From NCBI GenBank assembly GCA_035699465.1, contig DASSPT010000050.1, positions 1-7,143 on the forward strand: DNA of 7,143 bases. Direction: 5' to 3'. Shown here one piece after another: positions 1 to 4,781 of the stretch (position 1 is the first letter of the stretch; every line of letters begins with the position of its first letter). Below the pieces are notes generated by a model, which made no database searches, was not told the DNA's origin, and saw only the letters and a program-made list of their open reading frames with translations. The position numbers were made by a program, and so were the translations under genes. The DNA is from JAICNR01 sp035699465. Lineage in GTDB: Bacteria; Gemmatimonadota; Gemmatimonadetes; JACCXV01; JAHWKZ01.

Positions 1-1620
1 GTTCCCGGTCATCAGCGTGACGCGCGAGGAGTACGATCCGAGATCGACGGGAGTGAGGCTCGTGTCGGCGGTGACGACGTGGATCTCGAACGGATCGACG
101 CCCAGGACCTCGGCGACGATGTAGGCGAGGATCGAGTCCGACCCCTGGCCGATGTCGGTCGAGCCGCAGAAGACGGTCACGCCGCCGCTTCGGTCGAGCT
201 TGAGCTGGACGCCCGAGTGCGGCATCGCGTTCCAGTAGATCGGTAGCCCGGCGCCCGAGAGGTAGCTCCCGCACGCCAGGCCGATGCCCCGGCCGGGCGG
301 GAGCTGGCCGCGCTTGCCGTCCCAGCCGGACGCGGCGACGACCTTCTCGATACAGGCGCCGAGGCCCATCGACCCGACCCGGATCCAGTTGGCGGTGACC
401 GAACCGGCGGGCAGCAGGTTGTCGAGCCGCATGCGCGCGGGATCGAGGCCGAGTCGCTCGGCCGCCTTGTCGAGCTGGACCTCGAGCGCGAACCGGGGCT
501 GTGGGGTCCCGTGCCCGCGCTTGGGTCCGCACGGCGGCTTGTTGGTGAACGCGCGCAGCCCTTCGAAGCGGTACGCGGGCACCGGATACGTCACGGTCTG
601 GAGCGCCCCCGTGTAGTACGTCGACGCCACTCCGTAGCTCCCGTACGCGCCGCCGTCCAGGAACGACCGGAAGTGCATGCCGGTCATCGAGCCGTCCCGG
701 CGAAAGCCCGTCTTGACCCCCATCAGAACCGGGTGTCGTCCGCGATGGCAGTAGAAGACCTCCTCGCGCGTGAGACAGACCTTGACCGGGCGGCCGGTCC
801 GGCGCGACAGAGCGGCCACGACGATCTCGTGGTTGAAGGGATCGCTCTTGCCGCCGAACCCGCCTCCGTTGGGAGTGGCGATGACGCGGATCCGGCTCGC
901 GGGGAGCTCCAGCACTCGGGCCAGCGCCCGATGGACGTAGTGGGGCGTCTGCGTGGAAGACCAGAGCGTCAGCTTGCCGTCCGGCGTCCACTCCGCGAGC
1001 GCGGCGTGCTGCTCCATCGGCAGGTGCGTGTTCCCCTCGTAGAAGAACGTGTCCTCGAGGACGACGTCCGCGTCCGCCAGCGCGGCGTCGACGTCTCCGA
1101 ACTCCATCGCCACCGCCTTGTGGACGTTGTGCCCGTCGCCGTAGAGGTGGATGCGCGGGTCCTCGGCGTCGAGCGCGTCCTCGATCGAGGCGACCGGTTC
1201 GAGCTCGGCGTATTCGACCGCGATCGCGTGGCAGGCGGCTTCCGCCGTCTCCTCGTCGACGGCGGCGACCGCGGCCACGGGATCGCCGATGAACCGGACC
1301 TTGTCGAGGCAGAGCGTGTGCTCGTCCTGGCTGACCGGGAGGATGCCATAGGGGATCGGCAGATCGCTTCCGACGAGGACGGCCGCGACGCCGGGCATCG
1401 CCGCGGCGGCGCTCGCGTCGATGGAGCGGATCTCGGCGTGGGGGGTGGTCGCGCGCAGCATCTTGCAGTGGAGCATGCGCGGCAGGACCAGATCGTCGGC
1501 GAAGCGCGTCCGCCCCGTGACCTTCGCGACGGCGTCGACCTTGGGCAGCGAGCGGCCGACGACGCGGAGCTGCGACAGGGGCGGTCCGCCGTCGCCCGGC
1601 GGAGACTCAGGCTTCGCCAT
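1..1620 (-). CDS. Molybdenum hydroxylase large (molybdopterin-binding) subunit, 4-hydroxybenzoyl-CoA reductase alpha-like, partial
   Basis: This gene encodes the catalytic large subunit of a xanthine dehydrogenase-family enzyme, which binds the Mo-molybdopterin cofactor in the cytoplasm. The 540 visible residues are open from the ATG to the left window edge; family members are about 750-800 residues, so roughly the last third, with the catalytic Glu, is outside. Seen: an N-terminal hammerhead domain beginning with VDAVAKVTGRTRFADDL (28-44), IGDPVAAVAAVDEE (111-124), PMEQHA (201-206), the Mo-domain loop GGGFGGK (252-258), KPPCGPKRGHGTPQPRFALE (361-380), DIGQGS (489-494) and LGSYSSRVTLMTGN (527-540). 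From memory of the family, the PPCG..RGHGT and GSYSSRVT segments are typical of 4-hydroxybenzoyl-CoA reductase alpha (HcrA/HbaB type), which removes a phenolic hydroxyl from an aryl-CoA. The start overlaps the 2Fe-2S gene by 14 bases and has GAGG six bases upstream. Family assignment is firm; the substrate is inferred, and it may be another hydroxylase of unknown specificity. Confidence 0.93.
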   Translation of the reverse strand, partial: MAKPESPPGDGGPPLSQLRVVGRSLPKVDAVAKVTGRTRFADDLVLPRMLHCKMLRATTPHAEIRSIDASAAAAMPGVAAVLVGSDLPIPYGILPVSQDEHTLCLDKVRFIGDPVAAVAAVDEETAEAACHAIAVEYAELEPVASIEDALDAEDPRIHLYGDGHNVHKAVAMEFGDVDAALADADVVLEDTFFYEGNTHLPMEQHAALAEWTPDGKLTLWSSTQTPHYVHRALARVLELPASRIRVIATPNGGGFGGKSDPFNHEIVVAALSRRTGRPVKVCLTREEVFYCHRGRHPVLMGVKTGFRRDGSMTGMHFRSFLDGGAYGSYGVASTYYTGALQTVTYPVPAYRFEGLRAFTNKPPCGPKRGHGTPQPRFALEVQLDKAAERLGLDPARMRLDNLLPAGSVTANWIRVGSMGLGACIEKVVAASGWDGKRGQLPPGRGIGLACGSYLSGAGLPIYWNAMPHSGVQLKLDRSGGVTVFCGSTDIGQGSDSILAYIVAEVLGVDPFEIHVVTADTSLTPVDLGSYSSRVTLMTGN

Positions 1621-2128
1621 ACAGCGCCTCGTGTGGCGCCTCGGCGTGCTCCCCGCGCATCCGCGCGGCGGCCAGCTCGACGGCTTCGTAGATCTTCAGA
1701 TAGCCGGTGCAGCGGCAGAGGTTCCCGCCCAGCGCCTCCACGATCTCGGCGCGGGTCGGGGTGGGCGTCTCCTCGAGGAGCGACTTGCCGGCGAGCAGGA
1801 ACCCGGGAGTGCAGTACCCGCACTGGGCCGCGCCGAGCTCCGCGAACGCCTGCTGCAACGGGTGGAGCCCCTCGGCCGACTCCATCCCTTCGATCGTCGT
1901 GATCTCCCGTCTCCCCAGCGCGGCGGGGATCTCCAGACAGGACAGGACCGGCCGGCCGTCGACCAGGACGGTGCACGTCCCGCACTCGCCCAGCTCGCAG
2001 CCGTGCTTGGTGCCGGTCAGCCCCAGCTCTTCTCTAAGCACTTCAAGGAGAGTATGGTGAAGCGGCGCGGTGACGGAGCGCGTTTCCCCGTTCACGGTGA
2101 GCGTGAGCTGCACGAGCCCTGGCTGCAT
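1607..2128 (-). CDS. 2Fe-2S iron-sulfur subunit of a molybdenum hydroxylase (XdhC/CoxS/HcrC type)
   Basis: This small electron-transfer subunit carries two [2Fe-2S] clusters that pass electrons between the Mo site of the large subunit and a flavin or other acceptor. The 173 residues are near the usual 150-170. An N-terminal plant-ferredoxin-like domain has the cluster motif GCELGECGTC with a fourth ligand in LSC (Cys44, 49, 52, 64). A C-terminal helical domain has QCGYCTPG and NLCRCTGY (Cys103, 106, 138, 140), so all eight ligands are present. The start chosen is the ATG at 2128, since homology begins about six residues later. The reading frame stays open far upstream on the minus strand, but that stretch is antisense to the ligase gene and shows no family similarity. 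There is no Shine-Dalgarno sequence before the ATG; a TACCTT box six bases upstream suggests a leaderless transcript. Its 3' end overlaps the large-subunit start, so the two are co-translated as one enzyme. A GTG five codons in is a possible alternative start. Confidence 0.95.
   Translation of the reverse strand: MQPGLVQLTLTVNGETRSVTAPLHHTLLEVLREELGLTGTKHGCELGECGTCTVLVDGRPVLSCLEIPAALGRREITTIEGMESAEGLHPLQQAFAELGAAQCGYCTPGFLLAGKSLLEETPTPTRAEIVEALGGNLCRCTGYLKIYEAVELAAARMRGEHAEAPHEALYGEA
1627..1630 (-). promoter_or_regulatory. Ribosome binding site of the molybdenum hydroxylase large subunit
   Basis: On the minus strand the sequence GAGG lies six bases before the ATG at 1620, inside the last codons of the 2Fe-2S gene. 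It supports that ATG as the start and contrasts with the absence of such a site before the promoter-proximal 2Fe-2S gene. Confidence 0.55.
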
Positions 2129-2163
2129 GAGGACAAGGTAAATGCCGCCGGAGCGCCTTGCAC
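2129..2163 (-). promoter_or_regulatory. Predicted promoter of the 2Fe-2S/large-subunit unit, leaderless type
   Basis: Reading the minus strand, a TACCTT hexamer (2140-2135) fits a TANNNT -10 box and is followed by six bases (GTCCTC) and then the ATG at 2128. Transcription would therefore begin at or within a base of the start codon. No purine-rich Shine-Dalgarno sequence lies before this ATG. No convincing -35 is visible; the hexamer at the usual distance is GTGCAA. The call rests on geometry and on the mirror copy facing the other way. Confidence 0.5.
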
Positions 2164-2190
2164 CGACCGTCGGGATCGGGGCTACCTTGT
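2133..2190. repeat. Inverted repeat ACAAGGTA / TACCTTGT spanning the divergent region
   Basis: The left arm ACAAGGTA is at 2133-2140 and the right arm TACCTTGT at 2183-2190. They are perfect complements over eight bases, separated by 42 bases, with equivalent positions about 50 bases apart. Each arm sits exactly six bases (from the end of its TACCTT part) from the ATG of the gene it faces. The arms can be read as two mirrored -10 boxes or as two half-sites of an operator; the loop is too long for a convincing hairpin. Confidence 0.7.
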
Positions 2191-2194
2191 ACGG
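2158..2194 (+). promoter_or_regulatory. Predicted promoter of the ligase/ATP-grasp/patatin operon, leaderless type
   Basis: TACCTT at 2183-2188 fits a TANNNT -10 box, followed by six bases (GTACGG) and the ATG at 2195, the spacing expected if transcription starts at the A of the start codon. A weak -35 candidate, TTGCAC at 2158-2163, lies 19 bases upstream. There is no Shine-Dalgarno sequence before the ATG. The region is shared with the opposing promoter, so the two may compete or be co-regulated. Confidence 0.5.
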
Positions 2195-3436
2195 ATGGGA
2201 CGCCGGGGCGAGCAGGGGGCGACGGAAGATCCGCGTCTCGATCGATTGCGCCGGCTGGTCGCCCACGCCTACGAGCGGGTGCCGTTCTATCGCGAGCGGT
2301 TCCAGCTCGCGGGTGTCCAGCCCGAGGACATCCGCGCCATCGACGACATCTCCCTCCTCCCGATCACCGATAAGCGCGACCTGGTCGACCGGCCCGCCGG
2401 CGAGATCACCACCTCGGGGCTCGATCCGGCGCGGCTCGTCGCCACCATGACATCGGGGTATTCGGGTGAGCCCTTCGTCATCCGCCGGACGCGCCGCGAG
2501 CAGACGCGCTGGGCTCGCAGCTGGCTGCCCGATCTCCTCGCGGCGGGACTGCGCACCGGCGACCGGGTGGCTTCCGTGTTCGCGGTCCGCGAGGAGCGGA
2601 CCGACGGCGTGGGACTCCTGGAGGCCCTGGGGCTGGTCAGCGAGACCGTCATCGACTGCGCCGAGGACCCGCCCGAGATCGTTCGCCAGCTGGCAAGAGC
2701 CCGGCCCGACTTCCTCCGCGGCATGGCCGGCGTCCTCGAGCACCTGGCGCAGGACTTGTCCGTCGCGGAGCCACCCATCCGTCCGCGTGTCGTCTGGGTG
2801 TCGGGCGAGGTCCTGACGGCGGTCGCGCGCCGGCGGATCGAAGCCGCATTCGCCGCGCCCGTCCACAACGCGTACGGGACGCACGAGATCGGACTGCTGG
2901 CATCCGACTGCCGGGAAAGCGGGCTCATGCACGTATCTTCCCCGGGATCGATCGTCGAGATCCTGACGCCGGACAACCTGCCGGCGAAGGAGGGCGAGAC
3001 CGGCGAGGTCGTGGTCACCGCGCTCGATTTCTTCGCGGCCCCGTTCATTCGATACCGACTCAAGGACCTGGCGACGCGCGGGGCGGCGGCCTGTCCCTGC
3101 GGAGCCCGGTCCCCGACCATCGCGCACATCGACGGGCGATCGATCGACTACTTCGAGATGCCGGACGGACGCTACGTCCATCCCTACCGGATCCTCGGTC
3201 CGGCGCTGGCGGCCGCGCCCTGGATCCGGCAGTACCAGCTGGTGCAGGAGAGTCGCCACCGCATCGTGCTGCGACTCGTGCGGGAGGGCCCGCTCGACGA
3301 GGCCGAGCGGCGGCGACTGGGCAGCACGGTCGACTCCCTGCTGGGACCCGACGTCCGCTTCCGAGTGGAGGCCGTTCCCCGGATCGCGGTCACCGCGGGT
3401 GGAAAGTCGCGCGCCATCGTTTCGCTCGTGGAGTGA
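2195..3436 (+). CDS. PaaK/CapK-family adenylate-forming ligase (phenylacetate-CoA ligase-like)
   Basis: This is a 413-residue cytoplasmic enzyme of the ANL superfamily, expected to activate a carboxylic acid with ATP as an acyl-adenylate and pass it to CoA or another acceptor. The N-terminus has the PaaK hallmark AYERVPFYRERF (25-36) followed by LLPITDKRDL (54-63). The phosphate-binding loop is TMTSGYSGEP (84-93), where classical PaaK has TSGTTG.P. The A5 motif is NAYGTHEIG (225-233), the A7/A8 region is FIRYRLKDLA (284-293) instead of the usual RYRTGDL, then CPCGARSPTIAHIDGR (300-315). The C-terminal domain keeps the catalytic Lys in AGGKSRAIV (Lys404). PaaK proteins are usually about 430-440 residues, so this one is slightly short but looks complete. 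The start is the ATG at 2195; upstream codons in the frame are antisense to the 2Fe-2S gene. The variant motifs suggest a CapK-like or otherwise non-phenylacetate substrate. It heads the operon, one base from the next gene. Confidence 0.88.
   Translation: MGRRGEQGATEDPRLDRLRRLVAHAYERVPFYRERFQLAGVQPEDIRAIDDISLLPITDKRDLVDRPAGEITTSGLDPARLVATMTSGYSGEPFVIRRTRREQTRWARSWLPDLLAAGLRTGDRVASVFAVREERTDGVGLLEALGLVSETVIDCAEDPPEIVRQLARARPDFLRGMAGVLEHLAQDLSVAEPPIRPRVVWVSGEVLTAVARRRIEAAFAAPVHNAYGTHEIGLLASDCRESGLMHVSSPGSIVEILTPDNLPAKEGETGEVVVTALDFFAAPFIRYRLKDLATRGAAACPCGARSPTIAHIDGRSIDYFEMPDGRYVHPYRILGPALAAAPWIRQYQLVQESRHRIVLRLVREGPLDEAERRRLGSTVDSLLGPDVRFRVEAVPRIAVTAGGKSRAIVSLVE
3430..3433 (+). promoter_or_regulatory. 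Ribosome binding site of the ATP-grasp gene
   Basis: GGAG lies four bases before the GTG at 3438, within the end of the ligase gene. The spacing is short but supports 3438 as the start over the in-frame GTGs at 3399 and 3450. Confidence 0.45.
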
Positions 3437-3437
3437 C

Positions 3438-4781
3438 GTGCCGTCTTCCGTGCCCGACGCCCGCAGGACGGTGTTCCTCCACAGCCCCTCGGAAGCGCCG
3501 GACGCGCGGACGGTGGCGCTGCAGGTGCCCGAGTTCGAGTGGTACGGCGAGCGCGCACTTCTCCTCGCGAGGCGGTCCGACATCGTCGCCGTCGCGCATC
3601 CCGTCGACGAGCGCTATCTGCGCTATCTGCATAGCCTCGGAATCGGACCCCGCTTCGAGAACGTGATCGTCGTCGAGGGCGTGTCGCCGGGCGCCGGTCT
3701 CTCCGAGGTGCTGGGCGCGCAGCCCGGCGCGATCGAGCGCTTGGCGGGCCGTCTGCAAGGCGTCGAGTCGGTCGTCCTGAGCCCGTTCTTCGCAACGCCC
3801 GCCATCGAGGCGCTGGCGAACTCGCTGGGGGAGCTGCTCGGTCGGCCCGTGCGGGTGGCGGGAGGCCCGCCGGAACTCGTGCGCAAGCTCCACGACAAGC
3901 CGTTCTTGCGGGGGCTTGCCCAGTCCTTGCAGATCCCCGTTGCGCCCGGAGAGGTCGTCGCGCTCCCCCGTTCGTCCGAGCGAACGCCGCGGGATCTGGA
4001 CCCGCTTCGGCGCGCGATCGAGCGGCGGGTGGACACGACCGGGCGGGTCATCGTGCGGGGCGCGTCCGGCGCCTCGGGATCGTCCACGTTCCTTGCAGGA
4101 CCCGACGAGGTCGAGGTGGTGGTCGAGTCCATCGCTGCCAGGGCCGACAATCGCGTGTACCTGGTCGAGCCGCTCTTCCCCGCTACCAGCTCCCCCAACG
4201 TGGAGGTCGTCGTGGACACCGGCGATGCTCCACCGCGGGTCGGGGTGACCGATCAGGTGCTGAACGTCGACCTCGTCTACCTCGGAAGCGTGTGGCCTAC
4301 GAGCGCGAGCCGCGCGAAGGAGATGGTCGACGACGCCCTCGCCATCGCAGCCTGGATGCGGCGGCGCGGGTTCTCCGGGCGGGCGGGCTTCGACTTCGTC
4401 GAGCACGAGCGCGCGGACGGAACCTCGGCCTACTTCCTGACCGAGATCAACCCCCGCGTCAACGGCGCCTCGTATCCGCTCGCCCTCCGGGCGCGGCTGG
4501 CGGAGCGTGCGGGCGGCGGCGCACCGGCCCCCGCAGCATTCCGCTCCAGCAACGTCGCGGTCGCCGCGCGCGACTTCGCTGGGCTCGAGGCGCTGTGCGG
4601 ATCGCTGCTCTACGACCTCCGGCGCGGGGAAGGCGTGATCCCCTACGCGGTGGGCGCGCTCGCCGCCGGCAAGGTGGGGATCGCGTGTTTCGGTGCCGAC
4701 CCGGCGCGCGTCGACGCGCTGTTCGCGGAGCTCGTGTACGCGGTGGCGGACCCGCCCGCACGCTCGGCGGCGGCATCGTGA
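3438..4781 (+). CDS. ATP-grasp carboxylate ligase, substrate unknown
   Basis: This 447-residue protein has an ATP-grasp fold, which joins a carboxylate, activated as an acyl-phosphate, to an amine or thiol. The N-terminal ~140 residues form a family-poor pre-ATP-grasp region. ATP-binding elements follow: ELVRKLHDKPFLRGLAQSLQ (146-165), with the Lys-containing first strand and helix; the glycine-rich loop VIVRGASGASGSSTF (204-218), which has Arg207 where Lys is often found; the hinge YLVEPLF (241-247, Glu244); AGFDFVE (316-322); and the Mg-binding strand FLTEINPRVNG (333-343) with Glu336 and Asn338. These are enough to call a catalytically plausible ATP-grasp enzyme. I could not place it in a named subfamily; PGM1-like peptide ligases with a pre-ATP-grasp domain are one possibility. 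The GTG start at 3438 is one base after the ligase stop. The stop overlaps the patatin start by four bases. No signal peptide is seen, so it acts in the cytoplasm. Confidence 0.85.
   Translation: MPSSVPDARRTVFLHSPSEAPDARTVALQVPEFEWYGERALLLARRSDIVAVAHPVDERYLRYLHSLGIGPRFENVIVVEGVSPGAGLSEVLGAQPGAIERLAGRLQGVESVVLSPFFATPAIEALANSLGELLGRPVRVAGGPPELVRKLHDKPFLRGLAQSLQIPVAPGEVVALPRSSERTPRDLDPLRRAIERRVDTTGRVIVRGASGASGSSTFLAGPDEVEVVVESIAARADNRVYLVEPLFPATSSPNVEVVVDTGDAPPRVGVTDQVLNVDLVYLGSVWPTSASRAKEMVDDALAIAAWMRRRGFSGRAGFDFVEHERADGTSAYFLTEINPRVNGASYPLALRARLAERAGGGAPAPAAFRSSNVAVAARDFAGLEALCGSLLYDLRRGEGVIPYAVGALAAGKVGIACFGADPARVDALFAELVYAVADPPARSAAAS

Noticed and set aside
511..1902. A 463-codon open frame on the plus strand
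   Set aside because: It lies antisense to the molybdenum hydroxylase genes, whose minus-strand products carry all expected motifs; its own translation is Arg/Asp/Val-rich with no recognisable domain, typical of the complement of GC-rich coding DNA.
1421..2194. N-terminal extension of the ligase frame on the plus strand
   Set aside because: It is antisense to the hydroxylase genes; the PaaK N-terminus starts about 25 residues after the ATG at 2195, the normal position.
2129..3583. N-terminal extension of the 2Fe-2S frame on the minus strand
   Set aside because: The frame stays open upstream but runs antisense through the ligase gene, and family similarity begins only just after the ATG at 2128.
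4292..4777. Longer patatin with an extra 162 residues at the N-terminus
   Set aside because: That stretch is out of frame within the ATP-grasp gene and is Arg-rich nonsense; starting at the GTG at 4778 places a signal peptide at the N-terminus as expected for an outer-membrane protein.
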